Below, piece after piece: positions 24,935 through 32,658 of a stretch of DNA of 64,000 nt. Within the stretch, counting starts at the first letter, position 1. The number at the start of each line of letters is the position of its first letter. The DNA is taken from positions 17,932 to 81,931 of the IMG/VR virus record IMGVR_UViG_3300032313_000840, one strand, 5' to 3'. This stretch comes from a virus. The translations under genes were made by a program, and so were the position numbers. The notes under the pieces were generated by a model. That model did not search any database. It had not been told where the DNA came from and saw only the letters and a list, made by a program, of their open reading frames with translations.

Positions 24935-25198
24935 TTAGTCCTTGTTGTATTCCTGATTGGTCATACGATTGATGCTACGAATATAGCCGTAACGACGACG
25001 AGCGCAAGCAACTATGCGCTTGTATTCCTTGGCGGTGCAGTAGAAGTGAAGGTCGAATGCCTTGCCTCCAATCATCATACCGGAGCCAACGAACATTCGA
25101 CTGTAACGCTTTTCCAACCCACGGGAAATTTCAAAATAGTTTCCACGGTTGTACTGGAAAAAGTAGTGGTACTTGGGTTCTTTCTTGGTCTTAAGCAT
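24935..25198 (-). CDS. hypothetical basic protein
   Basis: 87 residues from MLKTKKEPKYHYFF; the start lies inside the end of the upstream gene (8-base overlap). Aromatic and Arg-rich (SRGLEKRYSRMFVGSGMMIGGKAFDLHFYCTAKEYKRIV). No family recognised. Confidence 0.6.
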   Translation of the reverse strand: MLKTKKEPKYHYFFQYNRGNYFEISRGLEKRYSRMFVGSGMMIGGKAFDLHFYCTAKEYKRIVACARRRYGYIRSINRMTNQEYNKD

Positions 25199-25373
25199 TG
25201 TTGTTCTCCTTGTAGCAGTCCCAGCCGCGCACTGCTGCAGTCTCGCGGGGCGTATTACCAGTATCCAAGCCCTGCCAAACGCACACCTCCCGGCGAGCCT
25301 CATCGCGTTCAGCACGGAGTTGTTCAATTTCGTCAGCGATCTGTTGACCAGTAGTAGGTGGTTTGATTCTCAT
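25191..25373 (-). CDS. small helical protein
   Basis: 60 residues from MRIKPPTTGQQ; helical block ADEIEQLRAERDEARREV common in small phage proteins. The ATG at 25373 lies 6 bases after the -10 box, which argues for it over the in-frame ATG at 25379. First gene of a six-gene leftward operon ending with the restriction-like nuclease. Confidence 0.6.
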   Translation of the reverse strand: MRIKPPTTGQQIADEIEQLRAERDEARREVCVWQGLDTGNTPRETAAVRGWDCYKENNNA

Positions 25374-25407
25374 GCCCATAGTATAGCCCTTACCCAGCCG
25401 AAGTCAA
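25374..25407 (-). promoter_or_regulatory. sigma70-type promoter, leaderless arrangement
   Basis: TTGACT (25402-25407), 16-base spacer, TATACT (25380-25385), 6 bases to the ATG at 25373. Confidence 0.75.
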
Positions 25408-25417
25408 GCAAGAGAGT

Positions 25418-25425
25418 GATAAATA
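25418..25425 (+). promoter_or_regulatory. T4-type late promoter, leaderless
   Basis: GATAAATA ending 5 bases before the ATG at 25431. Confidence 0.75.
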
Positions 25426-25430
25426 TCTAC

Positions 25431-25835
25431 ATGAAAAGTTTTAAACAATTTTTGCTTGAATCAACCAATCTCTACGAAGAGAAGGATGCCTGCTACCGCC
25501 AAGCCATGAAGTCATACGGCAAGTGGTCAGCAAGAGCAGCCCAAGCCACCGCCAAGTGCCGCAAGGCCAAGGGTGATGTACGCAAGAGCAAGGAAGGGGC
25601 CAACCTCAAGCGTTGGGAGAAGGAAGATTGGAAGGATACCAAGTCAGGCAAAGATTGTGGTGCAGGGGGCAAGAATGAGTATTGCAGACCCACCAAGCGG
25701 GTCAGCAAAGAAACCCCCAAGACACGATCAGAGATGTCATCAAAAGAGTTGAAGAGCAAGAAGGCCGAGAAGTCAAGAGTGGGAATGCATGGGGCATCAG
25801 GAAAGAAAGTCTCACCAACAAAGAGAAGCACATGA
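25431..25835 (+). CDS. basic late protein with cargo head and DUF5872-like domain
   Basis: 134 residues. Head MKSFKQFLLESTN ends in an LLE-S protease-like site. The block WEKEDWKDTKSGKDCGAGGK, NEYCRPTKRVSKETPKTRSE (about 65-104) matches a small Cys-containing module seen in phages and large viruses (DUF5872-like). Very rich in Lys/Arg/Ser. First of three overlapping genes that all have the same type of head. Confidence 0.7.
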   Translation: MKSFKQFLLESTNLYEEKDACYRQAMKSYGKWSARAAQATAKCRKAKGDVRKSKEGANLKRWEKEDWKDTKSGKDCGAGGKNEYCRPTKRVSKETPKTRSEMSSKELKSKKAEKSRVGMHGASGKKVSPTKRST

Positions 25836-26377
25836 AGAAATTTAAAGAATTTTTAAGTGAGGATGCACAGGAGTTCTCATCAGCCGGAACCAGCATCAAC
25901 AAGAACAAACTTCCAACTGGCTACTCAACTGTGCATAAGAAGATTGGCTGGCAGAAGGGGACTACCCACATTGATATTGGTGGGGGTAAGTTTGACAATG
26001 GTGTAGAATTTTTACAAAATTTGGGAGTGAATGCTCATGTCTACGATCCCTACAACCGCCCAGCAGAACACAATCAGAAGGTCATGGAGACTGTAGGGAA
26101 AGAAGGGGCAGATACCGCATCTCTCTTCAATGTTCTGAATGTCATCAAGGAACCCGAATACCGCCATGAGGCTCTGAAAACTGCACATAGCACACTCAAG
26201 CCCGGTGGAAAAATATTCATTTCAATCTACGAAGGCGACAAGTCAGGCCAAGGAAAGAAAACCAAGAAAGATTCGTGGCAGAACAACGCCCCAACACAAG
26301 CATACCTAGAAGATGTAAGAAAGGTGTTTCCTAATGCAACAATGCAGCATGGAATCATACACGGAGTCAAACAATGA
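25832..26377 (+). CDS. class I SAM-dependent methyltransferase-like protein with cargo head
   Basis: 181 residues, start overlapping the upstream stop (ATGA). After the head MKKFKEFLSEDAQEF comes a Rossmann methyltransferase: motif I HIDIGGGKFDNGVEFL (about 46-61), an acidic loop HVYDPYN (about 68-74), the SLFNVLNVI block (about 94-102) and LKPGGKIFISIYEG (about 120-133). The substrate is unknown; DNA, protein and small molecules are all possible. The head suggests packaging and injection with the DNA. Confidence 0.72.
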   Translation: MKKFKEFLSEDAQEFSSAGTSINKNKLPTGYSTVHKKIGWQKGTTHIDIGGGKFDNGVEFLQNLGVNAHVYDPYNRPAEHNQKVMETVGKEGADTASLFNVLNVIKEPEYRHEALKTAHSTLKPGGKIFISIYEGDKSGQGKKTKKDSWQNNAPTQAYLEDVRKVFPNATMQHGIIHGVKQ

Positions 26378-26547
26378 AGAAATTTAAAGAATTCTTAGAA
26401 AATTTTGAAGCATACATGGATAAGCCAAAGGGAAAGGGTTGGAGAAGTGCAAAATCAAAGATTGCACCAACCACAGAGATTACATCTCAAGAGGACACCT
26501 CTCAAGAAGAGATAGCCAATGGATTGGACATGGAAGGTACGAAGTAA
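26374..26547 (+). CDS. small cargo-head protein
   Basis: 57 residues; ATG overlaps the upstream stop. MKKFKEFLENFEAYMDKPKG, then a polar Ser/Thr/Glu tail. It consists of little more than the head, so it may be an internal peptide precursor. Confidence 0.6.
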   Translation: MKKFKEFLENFEAYMDKPKGKGWRSAKSKIAPTTEITSQEDTSQEEIANGLDMEGTK

Positions 26548-26551
26548 GCGA

Positions 26552-27091
26552 TTATCTTTCCCAATAGACTGTCTCGCCTCTTTCGTAAAATTTTAAATTA
26601 TTCTTGGAATCTTCTTTCACGAAGTGCTTATCCTTCACCGTGAAGTGATTATTGGGAACAAGGGCAAAGTACCCACAGTCAAGCGTTATCAGACTCAAGG
26701 GCTTGTGTTCGGCTGGGTAGCGGGAATATCCGTCCTCCCAGTCGATTATTATTCCAGTATGTCTACCATTCAACCCCGTATGAAAGACACTCACAGGTAG
26801 CCCCTCCAAGTAGGTTGTCATAAAAGTTTCAATATTATTGCCCATTCCACCCCAAGGTTGAATATTAGCATTACTGTTATTATCAAAGACAGCAGTAGTG
26901 GACAAGGCACAAAGGGGAAGACCAGACCAATGTGCGCCAGATTCAAGAAGCACATGGCAGTATATTAACTGACCCGGACGAGAATATACACCATGCCATA
27001 TAGCAGGAGTATATCCATCAGGCATATTAGGTCCAAGAAAAGAATTTTTAACATTTACATATAAATGATATGGTAAAGTAGCATTTCTCAT
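26552..27091 (-). CDS. conserved-type phage protein, unknown
   Basis: 179 residues from MRNATLPYHLYV. The segment PGQLIYCHVLLESGAHWSGLPLCAL resembles a family of T4-like phage proteins of unknown function. The start is chosen because promoter elements (TTGACT 27122-27127, TATATT 27100-27105) end 8 bases upstream; an upstream in-frame start would lie within the promoter. Confidence 0.65.
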   Translation of the reverse strand: MRNATLPYHLYVNVKNSFLGPNMPDGYTPAIWHGVYSRPGQLIYCHVLLESGAHWSGLPLCALSTTAVFDNNSNANIQPWGGMGNNIETFMTTYLEGLPVSVFHTGLNGRHTGIIIDWEDGYSRYPAEHKPLSLITLDCGYFALVPNNHFTVKDKHFVKEDSKNNLKFYERGETVYWER

Positions 27092-27136
27092 TATAAAGAA
27101 ATATACAATAAAATACAAGAAAGTCAATGAACAAAG

Positions 27137-27190
27137 AGAGGGATATACAGGGGGGTAAAGGTGGGGGAGAGTGGGAGTGTGTGGGGTAAA
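27137..27190. repeat. G-run tract at left edge of the GC-rich island
   Basis: Purine-rich stretch with runs of 4-6 G (GGGGGGTAAAGG, GGGGGAGAG, GGGAGTG, GGGGTAAAG). Runs of this spacing can form G-quadruplexes on the plus strand. A similar tract occurs at 40192-40237 at the other edge. Confidence 0.6.
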
Positions 27191-27240
27191 GAAATTTTAA
27201 GAATATTTTGAGAAGATTGAGTTAGACCCCATCCCTCAAA

Positions 27241-27316
27241 GCCCCTTCGTTTGCCCTTTAACGCCCTTTAGAGCCCTTTTAAGCCCTTCAAGGCCCCTAG
27301 AGAGCCTTTAAAGCCC
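27241..27316. repeat. eight GCCC(TTTA) repeats at 10-bp phase
   Basis: GCCC/GCCT cores begin at 27241, 27253, 27263, 27273, 27283, 27293, 27304 and 27313, that is every 10 bases on average with CTTTA-like spacers. One-helical-turn phasing puts all sites on one face of the DNA, as in iterons or bent control regions. No gene covers them. Confidence 0.75.
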
Positions 27317-27400
27317 GTTCGCCTATAAGGCATTCTAGCCTGTCAAGCAATTCTTAGAGATATTATACAATTTTTAAGAAATTTTAGACAATTATAGAAA

Positions 27401-27513
27401 CCGTCCATACAATCCTAGATACCGTCCAGGCAATCCAGGCTCTGTCCAGCTCAATCCCGTCCAAGGGGAGAGCAATTATTATAATTTCCAGAATACCGTC
27501 CTATATCCCGTCC
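27401..27513. repeat. CCGTCC repeats
   Basis: CCGTCC at 27401, 27422, 27457, 27496 and 27508 and CTGTCC at 27442; the first three are 21 and 20 bases apart. The same CGTCC word recurs in the island hairpin repeats. Confidence 0.55.
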
Positions 27514-27673
27514 AGACCATGTCCTGGTGTGTGCCATACGGTATACCCCCAGGAACCCCTGATAGTAGCCAGGATTTTCAGAAATTTTTGAATCCTGTCC
27601 TGAATCCCGTCCGCTAATATTTTCAATTTTATTTGAAACTTCCAAGGGACGGATAACCATGGCACCGGCCAGA

Positions 27674-27780
27674 CCGATAACCACGAGTCCGATAAGTATA
27701 GCACCGATAACGGTCAACGTCCGATAACCCCCTGCCTCACATCTGACGATTATAGGACACAGAGGCTGGGGGGTTATCGG
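27674..27780. repeat. CCGATAA iterons plus inverted copy
   Basis: CCGATAA begins at 27674, 27689, 27704 and 27721 (spacing 15, 15, 17). The last copy, in CCGATAACCCCC..TGCCTC, is mirrored by GAGGCTGGGGGGTTATCGG ending at 27780, giving a long interrupted inverted repeat. Further copies at 27842, 32158 and 40262-40274. Confidence 0.7.
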
Positions 27781-27985
27781 TCGCATGAACAGTCTGATAA
27801 CTATACACCAGATCTGGGGGTAGTCAAGTACTAGACCACAAGTCCGATAAGACGTCTGAGCTGGAGCTCCTGGATCCAGGAACCCGGTCCAGTGAATTAA
27901 TTAAATTATTATTCTGTCCCAGAGACGCTCGCCGGCCTCTCCCAGCTCCAGCTGCACGCCGTCCCGTCCAGACTGCTAATATCGC

Positions 27986-28056
27986 CCCGTCCAGACTACT
28001 ATCAGGGGACGCGGAAATAAATCAAATTTCCTCGGAGGAAATTTGATAGTAGTCCA
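27986..28056 (-). repeat. island hairpin repeat, copy A
   Basis: CTACTATCA (27996-28004) ... TGATAGTAG (28044-28052), enclosing a self-complementary stem ATCAAATTTCC / GGAAATTTGAT, with CCCGTCC upstream. Lies downstream of the VWA gene. Confidence 0.75.
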
Positions 28057-28126
28057 GGTACACAGCCACCCAGGACTGGCTCTCTCCTTCCAGTCCTGGG
28101 CGACCATGTATGAATTAAAAACGATC

Positions 28127-30304
28127 TTACCTGCCCTTGCGATCCCGGAACTTCATGCCCTCCGGGAAGCAGGGGAGTCCGTAGATCCCGGAGTCCATCT
28201 TGCGGATGGGCTGACCCGCCACGATGTCCACATACCGGGTGAGGAACACGCGGCTACCTGCCCGCTTGCCCATCGTCTTGATGAACTGGTTCTTCACCTT
28301 GGTGAAGTTACCTCCGGTGGCAATCGCCTCCTCGTCCTTGACGGGCTTCGGGGTCTGAATGAGGAAGTACGAATCGTAGCCGGGGAAGGTATCTTCGTGC
28401 AGGACGAGGCATCCCTCCTTGAACGCTTCAGCCGCAGCCTTGTACCGCTCCGAATCTCCAACGGTCACACCACCCTTGTAGTGATGGGAGATCGAATCGG
28501 CATTCTTCTGCTTCTCCTGTTCGCTCAAGCAGAACTGCTCAAAGCAGCGTTCCGTCAGGATACGAGTGGGCATCACATACATTCCAACGCATCGGGCGTT
28601 CAACTTGGTGCGGAGCGAATTGAGCATGGCGCAGATGACGCCATCGGGCAGATTCGTCCTGCCGTTCTTGTTGTCGATGACGGTGACCGTATCAAGGATC
28701 TCGTTCGTCACGGTGAGGGAAGTACCTTCGCCGTACCAGTAGACTCCATCCTCCTTGGAGGTGCTGATGTGGTTGGGGCAACCGTCCGTCACGACCATGA
28801 TCGTGGGGATCTGAATGTTGTTCTCCTGCACCCATCCCGCCATAAACTGGGAAGTGAGGGCAATGCACTCCACCGTGGGCGTACCGTTCAGGGTGAGGTA
28901 ACGGGAAGTGGGGCGGGTCTGCTGCACATAGGTTTCGTAGATGTACGCACACAGACGCTCACGCTTGGCCGCATCGTCCTTGGAGGAGGCAATGTTCAGC
29001 AGCCTAGCCGTCCCGATGTGCATACCCGTGGGGCAGTCACGATTCAAAGCCTGCGCGCACCATTCACGGTCGAACTCGTAGGAGAACTTGTCGGGGTTTT
29101 GCTTCCTCCATGCATCACACGCAGCCTGATACTCGGGATCAAGGTTGCCGTAGACATCGGTGTAGCCGAACACCTCAAACGGGATCTTCGCCTTCTCGCA
29201 GAACCACACCAACTGGAGAACCTGAAGGTAGGCGTGGCCGATGGTCTGACCCATGCTGCCGCTGAAGTCAAGCATGAACACGATGCCGTGGTTCTTGCCG
29301 TCCTGCTTGACGATCTTCGACAGGAAGATATCGTCATGGGTGCGGTACTGGTGGAGGCGGTCAAGGTTCAGCATCCCGGTCTGCTTCGGACGCTCACGGC
29401 GGATCTCGTCCGCAGCCTTCTTGCGCTCAAACTGCGCGGCCATCTGACGGACGAACGCATCGGACTCACGGACGAACTGGCGGTACTCCTCAAGGAGCAG
29501 CGGCCTGTTGCTGTTGCCCTCGTAGTCGTTGAGGATGGTTTCCGTGCTGATGATGTGCTTGGACAGATCCTTGACCCCGGTGATGGTGACCACCGCGTCC
29601 TGATACTGCGAACCGTCCTTGCGGCGGAAGTCACCGGGGACATCGTTCTTGTCGCCCATGATCTTGTCCTGCTCCTTCTCACCCTGCTTGCCACCCTTGG
29701 CAGCAGCAGCCTCCATCTCCTCGCGCATCTTCTTCATGGAGGGGTGGTCGTACAGGAACTTGGCGACCTCAAAGACCTGATCGAAATTGACCACACCGTC
29801 CACCATGTCCACGACCTCCTGCTCCGTCCCCTCAAAGGTCATGGGGATGAAGCCGGGGATGCCGAACTTGAAGTGAATGTTGAGACGATTGAGGAACCCG
29901 GCCTTCGCCAAGTCCATCTTCTTGAAGCCGAACAGGTCAAGGTCTGCGATCTCCTTGTAGCCAAGGAAGAAGTCACGGCGAGTGCCGGGGAACTTCTGCT
30001 TCATCAACTTCTCGATGCGGACATCTTCGATGATGTTGGCGATCCGCTGAAGGAGCATGGCGTTGTAGCCGTCCGCCTCCGCAGCCTTCAACAACTCCTC
30101 GCTGCGCTCGTAGGGAGTCCACATGGCGTGGCTGATCTCGTGGGCCACGAGCATGGTCTTGACGGTTTCGGTCACATCCCACATCGGCATGATGAGGTGA
30201 CGCGACTTGACATCGAACGATGCGGTTTCAGCGTCCTTGGAGAAGGAGAACGAAATGTTCTCGGATGCGAGAGCCTTGGCAAAGATGGAGAGAGAGGTGT
30301 TCAT
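28127..30304 (-). CDS. VWA-domain protein with N-terminal HExxH (CobT-like)
   Basis: 725 residues from MNTSLSIFAK; the start is set by a promoter 6 bases upstream. HEISH at 55-59 is a zinc-metallopeptidase-type motif. DFSGSMGQ at about 345 is the MIDAS start of a von Willebrand A domain, with a TDG-type loop (VVTDG) further on. The architecture recalls CobT/VWA partners of MoxR-type AAA+ ATPases, and such an ATPase is encoded at 30735-32084. MoxR-VWA pairs act as ATP-driven remodelling or metal-insertion chaperones; cobS/cobT-like genes occur in other T4-like phages without clear cobalamin roles. A long antisense open frame exists but has no promoter or domain. Confidence 0.82.
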   Translation of the reverse strand: MNTSLSIFAKALASENISFSFSKDAETASFDVKSRHLIMPMWDVTETVKTMLVAHEISHAMWTPYERSEELLKAAEADGYNAMLLQRIANIIEDVRIEKLMKQKFPGTRRDFFLGYKEIADLDLFGFKKMDLAKAGFLNRLNIHFKFGIPGFIPMTFEGTEQEVVDMVDGVVNFDQVFEVAKFLYDHPSMKKMREEMEAAAAKGGKQGEKEQDKIMGDKNDVPGDFRRKDGSQYQDAVVTITGVKDLSKHIISTETILNDYEGNSNRPLLLEEYRQFVRESDAFVRQMAAQFERKKAADEIRRERPKQTGMLNLDRLHQYRTHDDIFLSKIVKQDGKNHGIVFMLDFSGSMGQTIGHAYLQVLQLVWFCEKAKIPFEVFGYTDVYGNLDPEYQAACDAWRKQNPDKFSYEFDREWCAQALNRDCPTGMHIGTARLLNIASSKDDAAKRERLCAYIYETYVQQTRPTSRYLTLNGTPTVECIALTSQFMAGWVQENNIQIPTIMVVTDGCPNHISTSKEDGVYWYGEGTSLTVTNEILDTVTVIDNKNGRTNLPDGVICAMLNSLRTKLNARCVGMYVMPTRILTERCFEQFCLSEQEKQKNADSISHHYKGGVTVGDSERYKAAAEAFKEGCLVLHEDTFPGYDSYFLIQTPKPVKDEEAIATGGNFTKVKNQFIKTMGKRAGSRVFLTRYVDIVAGQPIRKMDSGIYGLPCFPEGMKFRDRKGR

Positions 30305-30339
30305 GCGCACATTGTAACCGATGCGGGGGAAGAAGTCAA
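30305..30339 (-). promoter_or_regulatory. sigma70-type promoter, leaderless arrangement
   Basis: TTGACT (30334-30339), 17-base spacer, TACAAT (30311-30316), 6 bases to the ATG at 30304. Confidence 0.85.
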
Positions 30340-30360
30340 CCCACAAACAAAGTTTATTTT

Positions 30361-30441
30361 GCGTCCCATAACGTCCTGTCTGGCTACTATCAGGGCGTCC
30401 AATAAAATCAGAAAGCCCAGACGGGCTTTCTGATAGTAGCT
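30361..30441 (-). repeat. island hairpin repeat, copy B
   Basis: GCGTCCCATAACGTCC, then CTACTATCA (30384-30392), GGGCGTCC, and a hairpin TCAGAAAGCCC/GGGCTTTCTGA running into TGATAGTAG (30431-30439). On the minus strand the hairpin is followed by TTTTATT, as in an intrinsic terminator. Confidence 0.8.
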
Positions 30442-30451
30442 CACAGATGCT

Positions 30452-30480
30452 GCCTCTCCCCCCGCAAGGGGGGGAGAGGC
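30452..30480 (-). terminator. hairpin after the 30491 gene
   Basis: GCCTCTCCCCCC / GGGGGGAGAGGC with a 4-base loop just downstream of the stop codon; the T-tract is supplied only by the adjacent repeat B hairpin. Confidence 0.55.
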
Positions 30481-30490
30481 ATGAACAGCA

Positions 30491-30712
30491 TCAGACGGTG
30501 ACGGGAGCAATCAGAGGCGTCAGATCGTAGACGCCCTTGCTGTCCGTCTTGCAGTCCTTCAGCACCCAAGTCGGGATGCCCTTCATGTTGATGGACTGTG
30601 CGACTGCGAGGAGGTCGGCCTTGCTGAAGTTGTTGGTGTTACCGCCGTGAACGGTATCCGCGAACTGCTTGGCTGCGGCGACGAAACGATTGCGCTTGTT
30701 GAGGTATGGCAT
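30491..30712 (-). CDS. small protein between the AAA+ and VWA genes
   Basis: 73 residues (MPYLNKRNRFVAAAKQFADTV..SKADLLAVAQSINMKGIPTWVLKDC). A small ordered alpha/beta domain that resembles an HTH, with no family recognised. It has a purine-rich ribosome binding region (AAGAAAG) and is transcribed from the ATPase promoter. Its position between the pair suggests it works with them. Confidence 0.65.
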   Translation of the reverse strand: MPYLNKRNRFVAAAKQFADTVHGGNTNNFSKADLLAVAQSINMKGIPTWVLKDCKTDSKGVYDLTPLIAPVTV

Positions 30713-30734
30713 TTTCTTTTTCTTTCTTTCTTGG

Positions 30735-32084
30735 TTAGGCGTTCATGGCGTACTGGGTGTCGGTGTCGGGGTTGGACAACTTATCCAACTGTGCTTTCAA
30801 TTCTGCGATCTTCTTCTGCTCTGCGGTCAGAGAGTTCACCGGGTTGCTCACCGGGGCATCCTTCATCCCCTCCGGGACAGGGAGGATCGTGGGGTCGATC
30901 TTCGTGTAGAGGTTGAAGAACGCCTCCTTCGTGGACGCATCGAACCGCGTCAGCGTCAACTTGATGGCCTTCTCCTTGTCGCCAAAGATGGCGAACGCCT
31001 TGCACACTTCCTCCAAGCGGCGGGTGGTGATGATGTCATCCAGTCCGCCCTCCTTGAAGCCCATGCGGATCGTTTCCGCCCACTTCGTGAGGTACTGGGC
31101 GAACTCCTTGTCCTCCTTGCCGTATGCCTTCATCTTGCGGATGATGATACGCGCTTCGATGGTGCGATCCGCGTAGTCCTGCTCAAACCAGTAGGAGAAG
31201 CGGTCAAGGAACGCCTCGTTCATGCAGCGCGTACCCACGAACCGATCAGACTCGCCCTTGCCCTTGGTGTTGGCAGTCGCCACCACATTGAAGCCGGAAG
31301 CGGGCTTGATGAACATACCGATCTTCTTGATGTAGATGCCCTTGCCCTCAAGCACGGGCTGAAGGCACATCATGCGCTCCGTCCCGAGGTCGATCTCGTC
31401 CAACAGGAGGATAGAGCCGCGCTGCATGGCCTGAACCACGCCACCGAACACGAACTTCGTTTCGCCGTTGACGAGGCGGAAGCCACCGATGAGGTCATCC
31501 TCGTCCGTTTCGGCGGTGATGTTGACGCGAATGCACTCGCGGCCCGTGGAGGCGCAAATCTGCTCCACCATCGTGGTCTTGCCGTTGCCGGACATACCCG
31601 TGATGTAGACGGGAGCGAACTGCTTGGAGGCGAGGATGGTGGAGATGTCATCGTGGTGACCCCACGGAACGAAAGTCTCGTTCTTGACGGGGACGAGCGA
31701 AACATCGGAGGACGGCATGACGAGGTTGTAGGTGTTGCTGTTCATGTTGCTGATTGTATCACAAGTTTCGGAGGAAGTCAAGGTTTCGGAAGAAGATTCG
31801 GAAATATTTTCTTCCACGGTATCGGACTCTGCGGGATTGTATTCAAGCACGACCATCTCCGGGATGATGTACTTGCCACGACCTGCACGGCGGTTCTTGG
31901 GCTGAACCAGCCAAGCCGGGAGGACTCTGTAGGAATGCTCGCTACTAAGGGCATAGGACTGGCCAAGTGCCTCAAGGCATTGCTCACGGGTGTAGACTGC
32001 TTCCCCGATGGTCTGCGGAGTGCCGAACAGGATCTGAAGGGCATTGAGGAAGTTACGCTTGCGAATGTCGATGTTGCTGTTCAT
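30735..32084 (-). CDS. MoxR/CobS-type AAA+ ATPase
   Basis: 449 residues. The N-terminal 150 include a DNA- or adaptor-binding-like part and a Ser/Glu linker. The AAA+ core has Walker A GMSGNGKTT (about 163-171), AETDEDDLIGGF (about 185-196), Walker B ILLLDEID (about 225-232), sensor 1 ATANTKGKG and an Arg-finger region FLDRF. The GGxxxxxG-Walker spacing and DEIDLG are typical of CobS/MoxR. The final 40 residues form a coiled coil. Partner of the VWA protein downstream. Leaderless promoter. Confidence 0.87.
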   Translation of the reverse strand: MNSNIDIRKRNFLNALQILFGTPQTIGEAVYTREQCLEALGQSYALSSEHSYRVLPAWLVQPKNRRAGRGKYIIPEMVVLEYNPAESDTVEENISESSSETLTSSETCDTISNMNSNTYNLVMPSSDVSLVPVKNETFVPWGHHDDISTILASKQFAPVYITGMSGNGKTTMVEQICASTGRECIRVNITAETDEDDLIGGFRLVNGETKFVFGGVVQAMQRGSILLLDEIDLGTERMMCLQPVLEGKGIYIKKIGMFIKPASGFNVVATANTKGKGESDRFVGTRCMNEAFLDRFSYWFEQDYADRTIEARIIIRKMKAYGKEDKEFAQYLTKWAETIRMGFKEGGLDDIITTRRLEEVCKAFAIFGDKEKAIKLTLTRFDASTKEAFFNLYTKIDPTILPVPEGMKDAPVSNPVNSLTAEQKKIAELKAQLDKLSNPDTDTQYAMNA

Positions 32085-32119
32085 GCCGCAATCTTACCAC
32101 ACAATCTTTCTAAAGTCAA
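32085..32119 (-). promoter_or_regulatory. sigma70-type promoter, leaderless arrangement
   Basis: TTGACT (32114-32119), 17-base spacer, TAAGAT (32091-32096), 6 bases to the ATG at 32084. Confidence 0.8.
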
Positions 32120-32142
32120 GTTTGGTCTGAAGATTTTTTATC

Positions 32143-32238
32143 CAGGTCCGATAACCGGTCCGATAACGTCCACTACTATCATAATAATATAAACAGCCTC
32201 AGAAATTCGCTTAAAGGGCGAATTTCTGATAGTAGCTC
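32143..32238 (-). repeat. island hairpin repeat, copy C
   Basis: Two CCGATAAC words then GTCCA, CTACTATCA (32173-32181), hairpin CAGAAATTCGC/GCGAATTTCTG and TGATAGTAG (32227-32235). It differs from copy B in the stem sequence but keeps the pairing. Confidence 0.75.
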
Positions 32239-32245
32239 AAAGAAA

Positions 32246-32269
32246 CAACCCCCGCTTGCGCGGGGGTTG
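32246..32269 (-). terminator. hairpin downstream of the 32311 gene
   Basis: CAACCCCCGC-TTG-CGCGGGGGTTG followed on the minus strand by TTTCTTTGAG. Confidence 0.65.
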
Positions 32270-32310
32270 GTATGAAAGGGAGTTTATCTCCCCGGCATCT
32301 CACCGGGTAC

Positions 32311-32556
32311 TTACACTCCCGTATTGTAGTAGTTCTTCTCGGTCTTGGACTCGCTGACCCTGCAAATCTTTTCAAGGGCCACGATGCGCTGCCACAACTT
32401 CTCTTGCTCAAGGTAGAGATCCTTGACCATCTCGTCTTGATGACGAACGATGCTGTTCAACTTCTCGTTCAGTCGAACGCGGAAGTAGGCGATGGCGAAG
32501 TAGGCGGCACCTGCGAGGGTGATGATGGTGACGAGCGTGTTGAGATCAATGTTCAT
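32311..32556 (-). CDS. small membrane-anchored coiled-coil protein
   Basis: 81 residues. N-terminal hydrophobic helix (TLVTIITLAGAAYFAIAYF) followed by a long charged helix (LNEKLNSIVRHQDEMVKDLYLEQEKLWQRIVALEK). Leaderless promoter. Function unknown. Confidence 0.7.
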   Translation of the reverse strand: MNIDLNTLVTIITLAGAAYFAIAYFRVRLNEKLNSIVRHQDEMVKDLYLEQEKLWQRIVALEKICRVSESKTEKNYYNTGV

Positions 32557-32590
32557 GTCTCTATTATACCTCTTGGTTTGGGGTTGTCAA
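32557..32590 (-). promoter_or_regulatory. sigma70-type promoter, leaderless arrangement
   Basis: TTGACA (32585-32590), 16-base spacer, TATAAT (32563-32568), 6 bases to the ATG at 32556. Confidence 0.85.
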
Positions 32591-32658
32591 GTCTCGGACG
32601 GAAAAAAAGTTTCTTTTAGTTACAACATCTGACCTAAATATAAGGAGGTGTTATAACT

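Noticed and set aside
28043-30433. Long plus-strand open frame (796 codons) opposite the VWA gene
   Set aside because: It is antisense to a gene with clear VWA and HExxH motifs and its own promoter; the translation is Leu/Val/Gly/His-rich with no domain, as expected for an antisense frame of GC-rich coding DNA.
30669-32192. Plus-strand frame (507 codons) opposite the AAA+ ATPase gene
   Set aside because: Same reason: the minus-strand frame has Walker A and B; the opposite frame has no motif, no promoter and no ribosome binding site.
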